DNA of 64,000 nucleotides from Nitrosomonas sp. (GTDB lineage: Bacteria; Pseudomonadota; Gammaproteobacteria; Burkholderiales; Nitrosomonadaceae): the NCBI RefSeq assembly GCF_019752095.1, contig NZ_JAIEMO010000024.1:1-64000 (forward strand), in the 5' to 3' direction. Below, piece by piece: positions 44,698 to 53,986 of this stretch. A program made the translations under genes and the position numbers. How positions within the stretch are numbered: position 1 is the first letter of the stretch; the number at the start of each line of letters is the position of its first letter. Below the pieces are notes generated by a model that saw only the letters and a program-made list of their open reading frames with translations, was not told where the DNA came from and made no database searches.

Positions 44698-45159
44698 TTA
44701 AGTTTTTTCATTGCTATTAGTGGTGTGTGCTTTATCTTTGTGGTTAGCTTTTTCTTCTTCTGTAACGAGATCAACTTCAGGTTGTGTGTCGGTTTTCTGG
44801 TCAGTGAGTTCATCGCTAATAGTTTCAGATGACTCACTTGCATTATTGAACGCATTTTCATCCGAGTCATCATCTTGTTTGCCTTTACTATTCCACATGA
44901 AGTACACAGCACCCAGTGTCACTATCACAACCGGTAGAGTGATGAACACCAGCAACGCGTATTCGATCGTCATGTCAGCCCCTTGCGGAGGTGGGCTGCT
45001 AACGATTACGTAAGCGTGTGTCAGCGCAACACCATATACAGGTAGTAGCGCAGCGATATAGCGATTTGTGATGAATGGACGGACTGTTAACATATTCAAG
45101 ACATTAGAGGCATAATATCCGATGAAATAAATAAAAATATAAAAGAAAATAGCACCCAT
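44698..45159 (-). CDS. Membrane protein with an acidic disordered tail, function unknown
   Basis: A protein of 153 residues. Three membrane helices (about 2-22, 34-54 and 66-88) are followed by a Lys/Asp/Glu/Thr-rich tail (GKQDDDSDENAF onward) with no hydrophobic core. The tail would be cytoplasmic or periplasmic depending on topology. I recognise no family. It converges with the thioesterase gene. Confidence 0.65.
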   Translation of the reverse strand: MGAIFFYIFIYFIGYYASNVLNMLTVRPFITNRYIAALLPVYGVALTHAYVIVSSPPPQGADMTIEYALLVFITLPVVIVTLGAVYFMWNSKGKQDDDSDENAFNNASESSETISDELTDQKTDTQPEVDLVTEEEKANHKDKAHTTNSNEKT

Positions 45160-45339
45160 AAGTTTCCCTGTATTAATCTGGTTTGTCAGTGATAGAAAGT
45201 GGTTTTCAAAAAGAATTAAAATATTGTAGCTTATGATACATAGATCATCATAAAAAAGTACTAATTGGTTTTTTTATATTAAATTAAGCATTAATAAGGC
45301 CATTGACACGTGATTCTAAATCGTTTGTTTGTTATCACA

Positions 45340-45422
45340 AATACTTCACATTTGCCGTGCTAAACTGCCCTTACCTTCCTGATAGTTAGTTGATCAACGT
45401 TCATTCGAACGTTGATTTTTTT
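45340..45422 (+). ncRNA. Candidate small RNA
   Basis: The terminator at 45393-45422 has no plus-strand gene before it. The 50 bases before it include CCCTTACCTTCCT, complementary to Shine-Dalgarno-like AGGAAGG sequences, as found in some base-pairing small RNAs. The 5' end is a guess and no Hfq site was defined. Confidence 0.3.
45393..45422 (+). terminator. Rho-independent terminator without an upstream gene
   Basis: ATCAACGTTC (45393-45402) pairs perfectly with GAACGTTGAT (45407-45416) over ATTC and is followed by six T. Confidence 0.88.
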
Positions 45423-45467
45423 ATCCCATAAGCTTCTTCATAAGTTTTTGACATTGATCTGCAAAAA

Positions 45468-45668
45468 GTGCCGCTGTGGTTTAGGCAGACTCAAGAGAAT
45501 TATTTGTCCGTAAAAGATTATTTTTTAAAAACTTTAAAGGCGACGGAGCAAGATATCAATGTGGAATTGCTGACCAGTATTGCGATTCCAGTCGTAATGC
45601 TTGGGGTTTTCTTAATTGTTAGAAGAGCGCGCTATATAGTCAGCAGTCAGCAAGTTGTAAAGTCATAG
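45468..45668 (+). CDS. Possible small single-pass membrane protein
   Basis: A 66-residue frame beginning with GTG. One strong membrane helix lies at about residues 37-52 (LTSIAIPVVMLGVFLIVRR), followed by a positive stop. The N-terminal part is amphipathic. The start is weak and the codon use unremarkable, so it may not be real. It converges with sdaA, three bases apart. Confidence 0.4.
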   Translation: MPLWFRQTQENYLSVKDYFLKTLKATEQDINVELLTSIAIPVVMLGVFLIVRRARYIVSSQQVVKS

Positions 45669-45672
45669 ATGA

Positions 45673-47052
45673 TTAACATTCCGTGATACTGACCGCCAGA
45701 CCGCCTAGTGAGGTTTCTTTATATTTTATCGACATCTCTAGTCCAGTTTGTTTCATCGCAGCGATGCAATTGTCCAATGACATAAAATGCTGTCCATCAC
45801 CGCGGATTGCCAGTGATGCGGCGGTATAAGCTTTAATGGCACCGAACCCGTTCCGTTCTATGCATGGTACTTGAACCAAGCTGCCAACGGGATCGCAAGT
45901 CATGCCTAAATGATGCTCTAATGCGATTTCTGCAGCATTTTCAATTTGTTCAGTAGTTCCACCTTTTATGGCGCACAAACCTGCCGCTGCCATGGCTGAA
46001 GCTGAGCCTACCTCGCCCTGGCACCCAACTTCCGCGCCTGAGATTGAGCTATTATGTTTGATTAGTCCACCAATCGCTCCGGCTACCAGCAAGAAATCGC
46101 GGACGTGTTCCAGAGTTGCGCCTTCATGTTTTACGGCATAGTAAATAACCGCTGGTATCACGCCCGCTGCACCGTTAGTCGGCGCGGTAACAACCATATG
46201 TCCGGCCGCATTTTCTTCATTGACTGCCATGGCATATGCGCACAGCCAGTCATTTAAGTTGGCGTTCTGAGGATTATCCTGCAACTGTTGGTACAACGCA
46301 TGCGCGCGCCGTTTAATATTTAAACCGCCAGGCAGTCGACCCTCTGCGACCAATCCTTTTTCCAGGCAAGTTTGCATTGCATTCCAGATTGCATCCAATC
46401 CTTCATTGAGTTCTCTTTCGTTCATTCGCTCTACTTCATTGCTGCGTTTCATCGCGGCAATCGATAAATTGCTATCGGCCGACATTTTCATCATCTGATT
46501 AGCTGAGTCAAAGGGAAAGCCACAGGAGCTGGCAGCTTCTATTTTGAGTGGCGCTACGAGCTTGCCAATTTCTGGCAATGTGGTGATAAACCCCCCACCA
46601 ATCGAAAAATAGGTTTCGGTTAATAATGTCTTGCCGGTTTCGTCCAGCAGCTGAAAAATCATGCCATTCGGATGTTCTGGTAAAGGTTCACCACGATCGA
46701 AAATAATATCTTCTGCTGGGTTGAAGTGAATTTTGATGGATTCACTAATCTGAATGGTTGTTCGCTGCCAAAGTTGTTCGAATAGTTCATTAACATCCAG
46801 TCTGGCTAGTCCTTGCGGTGTATGTTGATGCATGCCTAGAGTTACTGCCCGATCAGTAGCATGACCCTTGCCAGTGAAAGCCAAAGATCCTCGTAAAGTA
46901 CAGCGAACCTGCAAGAAGGATGGAGTGTTGTGATTAGAAACATAGAACTGAATGCGATCACGAAAATCTTTGGCTGCAACCATGGGGCCCATGGTATGCG
47001 AGCTTGATGGCCCGATACCTATTTTGAAAAGATCAAGAACGCTAATGAACAT
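45673..47052 (-). CDS. sdaA: L-serine ammonia-lyase SdaA
   Basis: Iron-sulfur enzyme that deaminates L-serine to pyruvate. The protein has 459 residues: beta domain ([21 protein letters not shown]) then the catalytic alpha domain. Cluster cysteines are in [20 protein letters not shown] and [22 protein letters not shown], of the kind that bind a [4Fe-4S] with one substrate-coordinating iron. The single-chain fused form is the one usual in proteobacteria. It lies upstream of the iron locus on the opposite strand. Confidence 0.95.
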   Translation of the reverse strand: MFISVLDLFKIGIGPSSSHTMGPMVAAKDFRDRIQFYVSNHNTPSFLQVRCTLRGSLAFTGKGHATDRAVTLGMHQHTPQGLARLDVNELFEQLWQRTTIQISESIKIHFNPAEDIIFDRGEPLPEHPNGMIFQLLDETGKTLLTETYFSIGGGFITTLPEIGKLVAPLKIEAASSCGFPFDSANQMMKMSADSNLSIAAMKRSNEVERMNERELNEGLDAIWNAMQTCLEKGLVAEGRLPGGLNIKRRAHALYQQLQDNPQNANLNDWLCAYAMAVNEENAAGHMVVTAPTNGAAGVIPAVIYYAVKHEGATLEHVRDFLLVAGAIGGLIKHNSSISGAEVGCQGEVGSASAMAAAGLCAIKGGTTEQIENAAEIALEHHLGMTCDPVGSLVQVPCIERNGFGAIKAYTAASLAIRGDGQHFMSLDNCIAAMKQTGLEMSIKYKETSLGGLAVSITEC

Positions 47053-47360
47053 TAAATTACCTGTGAAAATTAGGATTGCTTACTGTAGAGGATTCAGGCG
47101 CTGATTGATGAAATTTGTGCCTTAAAAATCAGCATCCGGCTAGTATCCTATATGTCTTGCACTGACTCAACAAATTTTTATTTATACAAGTTCTAAACAA
47201 GCGATGCTCAACTATTTATAGTTAGGTAGTGATCATCGAAATAAATTGCTTTTTACAATTAAATTGGTATAATTAAGAATCATTCTCATTATTAATAATT
47301 CTTTGATCATTGTTTAATAATAATAAATTTAACTGAACTTTAGATCGCAGGGTATTCGAT
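47053..47360. other. Intergenic region with the Fur-type bfd promoter
   Basis: The divergent region between sdaA and bfd. Apart from the promoter/Fur box at 47246-47293 I see nothing defined; the left part should hold the sdaA promoter. Confidence 0.5.
47246..47293 (+). promoter_or_regulatory. Promoter with overlapping Fur box upstream of bfd
   Basis: TTGCTT (47246-47251) and a perfect TATAAT (47268-47273) are 16 bases apart. The start region overlaps GAATCATTCTCATTATT (47278-47294), which on the other strand reads AATAATGAGAATGATTC, a close match to Fur-box consensus. Fur with iron would shut this promoter off. Confidence 0.65.
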
Positions 47361-47600
47361 ATGTATGTATGTATTTGCAAAGGGGTCACAGAAAGAGCAT
47401 TGCGGGAAGCAATTTATCAGGGTGCCGACCGGATGAGGGATTTAAAAGCTTGCCTCGGTGTTACTGAGCAGTGCGGGTTGTGTGCGTGCCATGTTAAGCA
47501 GGTGTTGGATCAAACGCTGGAGCAGAAGTCTCAGATACAGGGTTTTGTTCCTCAATCTTTTGTTTCTCAGTCCACTTGTATGTGTCCAAATACTGCGTAG
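47361..47600 (+). CDS. bfd: Bacterioferritin-associated ferredoxin (Bfd type)
   Basis: A 79-residue [2Fe-2S] protein. The cluster ligands C4, C6, C38 and C41 follow the CxC-x31-CxxC spacing of Bfd (MYVCICKGVTERAL; GVTEQCGLCACHV). Bfd reduces the haem of bacterioferritin to release stored iron when iron is scarce. The C-terminal 25 residues are longer than in E. coli Bfd and end in a further Cys pair (STCMCPNTA). Fur-type regulation fits. It precedes a siderophore receptor gene after 292 bases. Confidence 0.93.
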   Translation: MYVCICKGVTERALREAIYQGADRMRDLKACLGVTEQCGLCACHVKQVLDQTLEQKSQIQGFVPQSFVSQSTCMCPNTA

Positions 47601-47892
47601 TGCGGAGGGCTGATTGGTATCTCCAGAATTGGTAATTACAGGCAGATGTGGAAAGCTTTATTGTCATCGTAGTATAAAGAAAGCTGTTTCTCAGTGATTT
47701 CTTCAGTCTTTTCTGCATTATGGATATCTTGGTTCAGCTTGATCAAATCCAAACTCAATCGAACAGATCTATATTTACTGTTCATTTTCCTTGTGTGATA
47801 CATATCCATTATTGAGTGGCGAATATTGTGCTACTTAAAATGCCCGAGAGCTCTTGCTAAAAGCAACAATAATATTTGTACCTTAATTTATT

Positions 47893-50277
47893 ATGACTAT
47901 CCGCGGGATTGCTAGGTGTTTCTATTTTTATGCAATATTGTTCAATTTGAGCCTGGCTTTAATTTTCTTTCCAAAACAAAGTATTGCTCAATCTATAGAT
48001 GCGTCGTCAACTACACTCACCCTCAGTATTCCAGCCGGTTCTTTGCATGATGCTATCAGTCAGATCGAGGAGCAGTTCGGAGTCAAGCTGACTGTTGATC
48101 CTGCTTTGCTGCAGGGAAAGGTGACTTTTGGACTCAGTGGTGATTTTGAAATTCAGTCGGCTCTGAATCAGTTGCTTGAGAATTCTGGATTGCGAGCAAT
48201 TCAGCAAGCTGAAGGTTATATCATTGCTGTGCAGCCAGCTGCATCAGGCGCTGAATCGGTGGTCACTTTGCCTTCAATTCAAGTCACTGCCGATAGTGCT
48301 AGCCGTTATGCGGTAGTAAGCACCAATACAGCGACAAAAACCAATACTTTATTGCGCGATGTTCCACAAGCAATTTCAGTAATAACCAATGAGTTGATTA
48401 AAGATCAATCCATCCGCAGCCTGAGCGATGCAGTTCGTTATGTACCCGGTGTCGGTGTGTCACAAGGAGAGGGCAATCGTGATGCGCTGGTATTTCGTGG
48501 TAATCGTTCGACGGGAGATTTTTTTATTGATGGCATACGTGATGATGCCGAATTCTTTCGCGATTTATATAATATTGAACGTATTGAAGTGCTCAAAGGT
48601 GCCAACGGTATGATTTTTGGCCGCGGTGGCTCAGGCGGTGTGGTCAACCGTGTATCGAAACAGGCCAGCTGGGATCCAGTTCGGGAATTTACTTTTCAAG
48701 GTGGCTCGTTCAATCAGAAAAGAATGACCGCAGATGTTGGTTATGTCATTAACGATGTGGCTGCTGTGCGTTTGAATGCCTTATACGAAGATGCTGGCAG
48801 TTTTCGCGATGGCGTCAGTATGGAGCGTCTTGGAATATCTCCGACCGTTACGATCAAACCAACGTACCGCACTAAGATAGTTGCAGGTATGGAGCGATTC
48901 CACGATGATCGCACCGCTGATCGAGGTATTCCCTCATTTCTAGGGCGTCCTATTAATGTGCATGAGTCGCAGTTTTTTGGTGATCCTAAGCGTAGTAATG
49001 CAAACATCGATGTGTTGTCGTTCAATTCTTTCATCGAGCATAAATTTGATTCCGGGGTTACGCTGCAGAACCGTACGAACTACACGACGTACGATAAGTT
49101 CTATCAAAATATCTTTGCCAATAGCCAGGCTTTTTCCGGATTAGTCTCGCTCGGTGCTTATAACAATGCGACTTCACGTGACAATGTTTTTAATCAGACG
49201 AATTTACTCTATTCGCTCAATACCGGGCCAATTGCGCATACGCTGATGGCAGGTATCGAGGTGGGGCGTCAGGAAACCCATAATCAGCGGCGAAATGGTT
49301 TTTTTAATAATGACGAATCGCAAGTTAATTTGCGCGTGCCTTTAAGTAACCCGGTTACAAATGCTCCCGTGGGGTTTTTGACGCGGGATACAGATGCTCA
49401 TAATCGTAGTGTTGTCAACGTTACATCGTTGTATGTCCAAAATCAGATTGAATTGTTGCCGCAGCTGCAATTAATTGCAGGGGTGCGCTACGATATGTTT
49501 GAAGTGGATTTCCGGCAGAGGAATGCGGATAGAGCACACTTAAAAACAAGAGATGATTTGATCGCGCCACGCTTTGGCGTCATTTATAAACCCATCGAGC
49601 CGATTTCTTTTTATGCCAGCTATAGTCAAGCCTATGTCCCGCGCGCCGGCGATCAACTAACATCCTTGAATGTTACAGTCGATACACTTAAGCCGGAAAA
49701 ATTCACAACACTTGAGACCGGGATTAAGTGGGATATCCGCCCTGATTTGGCATTAACGGGTGCTGTCTATCAATTGGATCGAACGAATGTGATAACGGCT
49801 GACCCAAATGATCCGACGCGAACTTTTTTAGCCAAGGGGCAGCGCACAGAGGGTATTGAAATCAGTCTGAATGGTCAACTGACTTCAGATTGGAGTGTGA
49901 TGGGTGGCTACGCTTATCAAACCGGTGAGTTTACTAGCGAGATACCGGGTGTAGCAAAAAGAGGAACCACAGTAGGGGAGCTTCCTCGAGACACTTTTTC
50001 CGCCTGGAATCGATACGATATTACCCCCAAAGTGGGGGCTGCAGTTGGCGTGATTTATCGTGGCGAGATGTTTGCTTCCGCCGATAATACGGTCAGAATT
50101 CCTGATTTTACAAGGGTCGATGCAGCTTTATTCGCGCAATTTACCAAACGGTTTCGCGGTCAGTTAAATATTGAGAATTTATTTGACGCCAATTATTTTG
50201 CCTCGGTACACAACAACAACAATATCTCGCCCGGTTCTCCGATAGCCATTCGCGCTACCTTGATTGCAAATTTTTAA
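47893..50277 (+). CDS. TonB-dependent siderophore receptor with an STN signalling domain
   Basis: Outer-membrane receptor of 794 residues (TIGR01783-type siderophore receptors). A signal peptide ends near SIAQS. The N-terminal STN domain (about 45-110; LHDAISQIEEQFGVKLTVDP) implies surface signalling to an anti-sigma factor, as in FecA and FpvA. The plug domain includes DVPQAISVITNELIKDQS and GMIFGRGGSGGVVNRVSKQ, followed by a 22-strand barrel ending ...IRATLIANF with the terminal Phe. No anti-sigma/sigma pair lies next to it in the window. A decayed IS3 element begins 48 bases downstream. The siderophore is probably not made here, since no biosynthesis genes are near. Confidence 0.92.
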   Translation: MTIRGIARCFYFYAILFNLSLALIFFPKQSIAQSIDASSTTLTLSIPAGSLHDAISQIEEQFGVKLTVDPALLQGKVTFGLSGDFEIQSALNQLLENSGLRAIQQAEGYIIAVQPAASGAESVVTLPSIQVTADSASRYAVVSTNTATKTNTLLRDVPQAISVITNELIKDQSIRSLSDAVRYVPGVGVSQGEGNRDALVFRGNRSTGDFFIDGIRDDAEFFRDLYNIERIEVLKGANGMIFGRGGSGGVVNRVSKQASWDPVREFTFQGGSFNQKRMTADVGYVINDVAAVRLNALYEDAGSFRDGVSMERLGISPTVTIKPTYRTKIVAGMERFHDDRTADRGIPSFLGRPINVHESQFFGDPKRSNANIDVLSFNSFIEHKFDSGVTLQNRTNYTTYDKFYQNIFANSQAFSGLVSLGAYNNATSRDNVFNQTNLLYSLNTGPIAHTLMAGIEVGRQETHNQRRNGFFNNDESQVNLRVPLSNPVTNAPVGFLTRDTDAHNRSVVNVTSLYVQNQIELLPQLQLIAGVRYDMFEVDFRQRNADRAHLKTRDDLIAPRFGVIYKPIEPISFYASYSQAYVPRAGDQLTSLNVTVDTLKPEKFTTLETGIKWDIRPDLALTGAVYQLDRTNVITADPNDPTRTFLAKGQRTEGIEISLNGQLTSDWSVMGGYAYQTGEFTSEIPGVAKRGTTVGELPRDTFSAWNRYDITPKVGAAVGVIYRGEMFASADNTVRIPDFTRVDAALFAQFTKRFRGQLNIENLFDANYFASVHNNNNISPGSPIAIRATLIANF

Positions 50278-50349
50278 TTGGCAACCTAAGTGGCCGCACT
50301 TGATTGGACAGTTTTACCCATATCTTAAGTGGAAATCTCGCGTTAATGC

Positions 50350-51059
50350 CTACACTGTATTTTGCATTGCAGGCAGGTTATCGAAGTAGAATTCATTTGG
50401 CGTTTTGTCGTCAAGCGCGGTGTGAGGTCTATTTTTGTTGTAGAACATGAAATATTTCTCTAAGCCTTGTTTTGCATCACATACGTTGTCGTAGGCGTGC
50501 AAATAGATCTCTTCGTATTTGACGCTCTTCCAAAGCCGTTCGACAAACACGTTGTCACGCCAGCTACCTTTGCCATCCATACTGATCTGGATACCGTTAT
50601 CCTTCAGCAGCCCGGTGAATTCCAGGCTGGTTAATTGGAATTTTTGCTGTCAGTATTAAGATATCCGGCTTGCTTTGCTTGTTTATGGCTTCTTGCACAG
50701 CTTCAATGCAGAAGTCGGTAGCCGGGGCCATGACAGCGCCCGACGGCTTGCCCAGTCGATTACGACGAACGAATAAACGAAGCCACGCCACGCTTCATTG
50801 GGGTGTACATGATATCTGCTGCCCAGACATGGTTTGAGCGGGTGATGGACAAATTCCGCAACAGATACAGATAGACTGGATGCACCTGATATCGCTTGCT
50901 GGTGTTGGGCTTGCGGTAGATTGCGTAGATTCCTATTCGCTTCATCAGCGTAGATACACGACGCCGACCGAATAGACTTCCTTCACGTTTGAACATTTTG
51001 GAAAGCATTCTGGCGCTTGCAAAGGGATGATTCAGATGCAATTCGTCTATCCGTCGCAT
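50350..51059 (-). pseudogene. IS3-family transposase OrfB, broken
   Basis: Three pieces in three frames: 50760-51059 (first catalytic Asp region NHVWAADIMYTPM), 50597-50791 (TDFCIEAVQEAINKQSKPDI) and 50350-50580 (ERLWKSVKYEE with the catalytic Glu, and YNKNRPHTALDDKTPNEFYF). The second catalytic Asp region is lost at a frameshift, since the expected D-QGSQFTS block reads as AKIPINQPGIHRAAEG. The N-terminal part before LALMRRIDEL is also deleted. Not functional. Confidence 0.85.
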
Positions 51060-51355
51060 CAGCGCAAGCTCTTCCGCTGATGGCGGAGCGCGCCTTCTAA
51101 AAAATCATTCTCCAGCGTGAGTTGCCCAATCTTGGCGTGGAGTATCTTGAGATCAGGCTCGGCGGCCTTTACCCTTGAATTACTCCCGAACACATCGATT
51201 GCAGATTCCTGTAACTGCTGCTTCCATTCCGAAATCTGATTCGGATGCACATCAAATTGTTCAGCTAACTCAGCAAGTGTCTTGTCACCCTTGATCGCAG
51301 CTATGGCCACCTTGGCCTTGAATCCCGCTGCGTGATTCCTCCTCGTCCTTCTCAT
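51059..51355 (-). CDS. IS3-family transposase OrfA
   Basis: A 98-residue helix-turn-helix protein: FKAKVAIAAIKGDKTLAELAEQFDVHPNQISEWK-type start, quoted in part as TLAELAEQFDVHPNQISEWK, then a leucine-rich coil (KILHAKIGQLTLENDFLEGAL). The end RHQRKSLR does not match the family and results from the deletion that fused it to the orfB start. It remains open but its partner is dead. Confidence 0.75.
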   Translation of the reverse strand: MRRTRRNHAAGFKAKVAIAAIKGDKTLAELAEQFDVHPNQISEWKQQLQESAIDVFGSNSRVKAAEPDLKILHAKIGQLTLENDFLEGALRHQRKSLR

Positions 51356-51493
51356 ACTCTCGCTCCTTTATTTACCGTCAATTTCACGACTTGGGTTGAG
51401 CTAGATTGCCACTTAACGGACTGTTCGAATTTACGAGGCTACTTCTAACAAGTGGTAGTAAAGAACAATTAATAGTATATCGATTGATTTTAT

Positions 51494-51514
51494 GAATAAT
51501 AATGATTATCATTG
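51494..51514. promoter_or_regulatory. Fur box upstream of the duplicated secreted protein gene
   Basis: The core AATGATTATCATT (51501-51513) is a perfect dyad of 6-1-6, and the flanks extend it to a near-consensus Fur box (TGATAATGATTATCATT type). It lies 46 bases before the chosen start, where the promoter should be. Confidence 0.75.
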
Positions 51515-51559
51515 GCGTTCGTATTAATATTGATTCATTTTATGAAAGGGTTTCCAATA

Positions 51560-53809
51560 ATGTTTTTATCCAAAAAAACCATAATTTCAATAAAGAGATT
51601 ATTGATAATGAGTTTAACTATTCTTGCTCTGGCGATAGGCAGTGCGAGTGTTGTTGCATCCGATATTCAAACCATTCGGTCGGCTGTTACTGCTTTTCAG
51701 ACCATTGGCACATTGCGTAGGGAAACACCAATTAACGGTGATGCTATCGCTGCAGCTTATGCAGGTGATCTACAAACGCTAACACAAGAAATCGACACAA
51801 CCAATTCATTAAAACTGGATAGCGATATCCTGGCGGCGATTGAAGAAATTAAAAGTAATAATGAGCCTAGCTTGGCAGCGCAGGTAATTGACAAGACATT
51901 ACAGCGTGTCTTTTATCAAAGTTTTTTTAACCGTATCGCAGCGATACGTGATGAATTTGAGTCAGCAACATCTGCGACACTAATTCAGATACTGGAGGAA
52001 ACTGAGGCAGTATTTCAAGCGGTTTCTGCCACGGCCGCAAGATCCAATGAAGTGTTGAGCGCTGATAGAAGGTTTATTGAAGAAGGCAGCAACCCCGGAT
52101 TAGATGTTCAAATTACTGAGTCGCTGGCACGAATTAGGACCGCGCTGAATAAAAACAATCCGGACGAAGATTTTGCTACTTTTTCTGTTGAACGTTATGT
52201 GACAAGAATGTCATTAGCGCGCGCATACTATATAGGAGTATTACGCGAAGTAAGGGGTGTCATTGAAAATAGAAACTCAGATTTAATTACAGCACGAATA
52301 CAGTTAAAAGAAGGAGAGGTTTTTTATCGCATTATTGAGTCGCTGGTTGCACGCGATAATCCGACGGGTAATGCATTGATCAAAACTCAACTGGCAGGAA
52401 ATGCTGCGGATGTTGTTGCAGATGAGATTGTCAGTGAATTGAATAAAGGATTCATTGGCCGGGTTAAAGGGGAAATGGATGGTCAGGCGAGTAGCATTGG
52501 AGTAGATCGCGTTCACGCAATGGCGGAAGCTGCGGGCGCGATGGCTTTTGCCAAGATTCTTTTACCTGATCTAGAGTTACGGTTGGGTACGGAAGCACGC
52601 GTCAATCTAGAGGCCGCATTAAGTGATCTGCAAACTGCTAGCAGTGAAAATAGTGTGCCTAATTCGGCGATAGCACGTGATGCAATATCAGCAATTCTGA
52701 ATAGTTATGAGGCTGAATTAAACCTGGTTAAATACAGTGCGACAACAACCACAGTGCTTATTGATAATGCGGTTTCAGGTTTTCAGACGATTACAGATTT
52801 ACGTGGACAAACTACGATAGATGGAGAAGCAATCGGGGTCGCATATAGTGGAGAATTGCAGCAACTGACGCAGCTGGTTGATCAAGTCTACGGTTTATCG
52901 ATTGACACAGATGTTTCGGCTGCAATTGAATCGGTCAAGGCTGGAAATGAAGTTCCATTTTCGCTGCAAATCATCGATAAATCATTGCAGCGTGTGTTTG
53001 CTCTCGTGGTTTATAACCGAGCGACGCTCGTGATTGAAAATTTTGATGGTTTATCAACTGATGAACTGGCACTAGAATGGGATAGAGCTAATTCAGCTTA
53101 TAGTGCTGTTGCTGGCACCGCTGGTAGGGTAAACAAAGTTCTCACAGAGGATAAACAAACACTCCAGGATGGAAGTAATCCGGACTTAGATGATCAAATC
53201 ACTTTAGCGTTTGTGCAAGGAAGAGAGGCATTAAGCAAAGCAAATGCGGATGATCGCCTTAATGTTGCGATTGCGCGTGAAAACATCGTCATTCCACTGG
53301 CGAGAAGCTTCTTGATCGGCGTATTTCGCGAAGTCGAAGGAATTATTGCAAGCCGGAATACAGATGCTATAGAAGCAAGAGAAAAACAGATCGAAGGTGA
53401 GTTTTTCTACCGTATCGTTGAGAGTTTTATTGCTTTGGATAATCCTGTGGGGAGCAATCTGATTAAAACTCAATTAACCGGCGATATGGCTAATGTAAAC
53501 GCAAATGAAATCGTTATCGAGATCAGCAAAGGGATTATGGGTCAGGTCAATAGAAATATCGGTATCATTGAATCTACTTTTGGTATTGACAGAAATCAGG
53601 CTCTCGTAGCGGCTGAGAGAGTTTCTTTGTATATCAATATCTTTCTACCGGATCTGGAGTTGCGTTTAGGTTCTCTGGAGCGTGTAAAAGTACAAAATGC
53701 ATTGCAAGATCTGAGAGAGGCCAGTGAAACCGATGATGTTTCCAAAGCATTAACTGCGGGATCGACGCTAACCGGAATCATAGCAGCGTACGAAAACGAA
53801 CTAATCTAG
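51560..53809 (+). CDS. Large secreted protein of two tandem repeats, Fur-controlled, function unknown
   Basis: A protein of 749 residues with a signal peptide (cut near SVVAS). The mature part is two homologous halves (about 35-380 and 396-745). Each starts AVxxFQTIxxLRxxTxIxGxAI, contains Q-IDK-LQRVF, EG-FYRI-ES--A-DNP-G--LIKTQL and closes FLPDLELRLG--xRV--xAL-DL. No Cys is evident. Predicted all-helical, with many Asp/Glu. No known domain recognised; iron binding or siderophore-related function is guessed from the Fur box and the receptor gene upstream. ATG 51560 is chosen because AAAGGG lies nine bases upstream and a signal peptide follows. A strong terminator ends the unit. Confidence 0.75.
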   Translation: MFLSKKTIISIKRLLIMSLTILALAIGSASVVASDIQTIRSAVTAFQTIGTLRRETPINGDAIAAAYAGDLQTLTQEIDTTNSLKLDSDILAAIEEIKSNNEPSLAAQVIDKTLQRVFYQSFFNRIAAIRDEFESATSATLIQILEETEAVFQAVSATAARSNEVLSADRRFIEEGSNPGLDVQITESLARIRTALNKNNPDEDFATFSVERYVTRMSLARAYYIGVLREVRGVIENRNSDLITARIQLKEGEVFYRIIESLVARDNPTGNALIKTQLAGNAADVVADEIVSELNKGFIGRVKGEMDGQASSIGVDRVHAMAEAAGAMAFAKILLPDLELRLGTEARVNLEAALSDLQTASSENSVPNSAIARDAISAILNSYEAELNLVKYSATTTTVLIDNAVSGFQTITDLRGQTTIDGEAIGVAYSGELQQLTQLVDQVYGLSIDTDVSAAIESVKAGNEVPFSLQIIDKSLQRVFALVVYNRATLVIENFDGLSTDELALEWDRANSAYSAVAGTAGRVNKVLTEDKQTLQDGSNPDLDDQITLAFVQGREALSKANADDRLNVAIARENIVIPLARSFLIGVFREVEGIIASRNTDAIEAREKQIEGEFFYRIVESFIALDNPVGSNLIKTQLTGDMANVNANEIVIEISKGIMGQVNRNIGIIESTFGIDRNQALVAAERVSLYINIFLPDLELRLGSLERVKVQNALQDLREASETDDVSKALTAGSTLTGIIAAYENELI

Positions 53810-53815
53810 TAGCTA

Positions 53816-53864
53816 GATTGCGCCCGTCCTGAAATTTCTCAGTGATGGGCGCAATCGTTTTTTT
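53816..53864 (+). terminator. Terminator after the duplicated secreted protein gene
   Basis: GATTGCGCCCGTC (53816-53828) pairs with GATGGGCGCAATC (53844-53856) with one mismatch or wobble, followed by a run of seven T. Confidence 0.9.
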
Positions 53865-53940
53865 AATTTAGCAATTCGCAAGCAGGCTCCTTGAGAGGGA
53901 GGCAGCAATGAACCTCCGGCTACGCCGGAGGTGATTTAAC

Positions 53941-53986
53941 TCTCCCTCTCCCTCTCCCTCTCCCTCTCCCTCTCCCTCTCCCTCTC
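53941..53986. repeat. Hexanucleotide repeat (TCTCCC)7.7
   Basis: Seven full TCTCCC units plus TCTC, with no interruption, on a pure pyrimidine strand. A short purine run, GAGAGGGAGG, lies upstream at 53894-53903 and could pair with it. Perfect repeats of this length are prone to change in number. It lies 134 bases before the next start codon. Confidence 0.9.

Larger units (their letters stand above)
45160..45467. other. Intergenic stretch with a terminator and possible small RNA
   Basis: No protein gene is seen. The right part ends in a strong plus-strand terminator (45393-45422). A TTGACA at 45304-45309 might be a -35 element, but no good -10 follows it. Confidence 0.5.
50325..51416 (-). 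mobile_element. Decayed IS3-family insertion sequence
   Basis: About 1.1 kb with imperfect inverted ends: TTAAGTGGAAATCT (50325-50338) and AGATTGCCACTTAA (51403-51416). On the minus strand it carries orfA and a broken orfB. Compared with a typical IS3 element, the end of orfA and start of orfB are missing (~80 bases by the family pattern) and orfB has two frameshifts. Exact ends and a target duplication are not resolved. It separates the siderophore receptor from the Fur-box gene. Confidence 0.8.

Noticed and set aside
53912..53932. CRISPR-like or attachment-site origin for the hairpin and hexamer tract
   Set aside because: There is no alternation of repeats and spacers and no integrase; it is a simple hairpin followed by a microsatellite.
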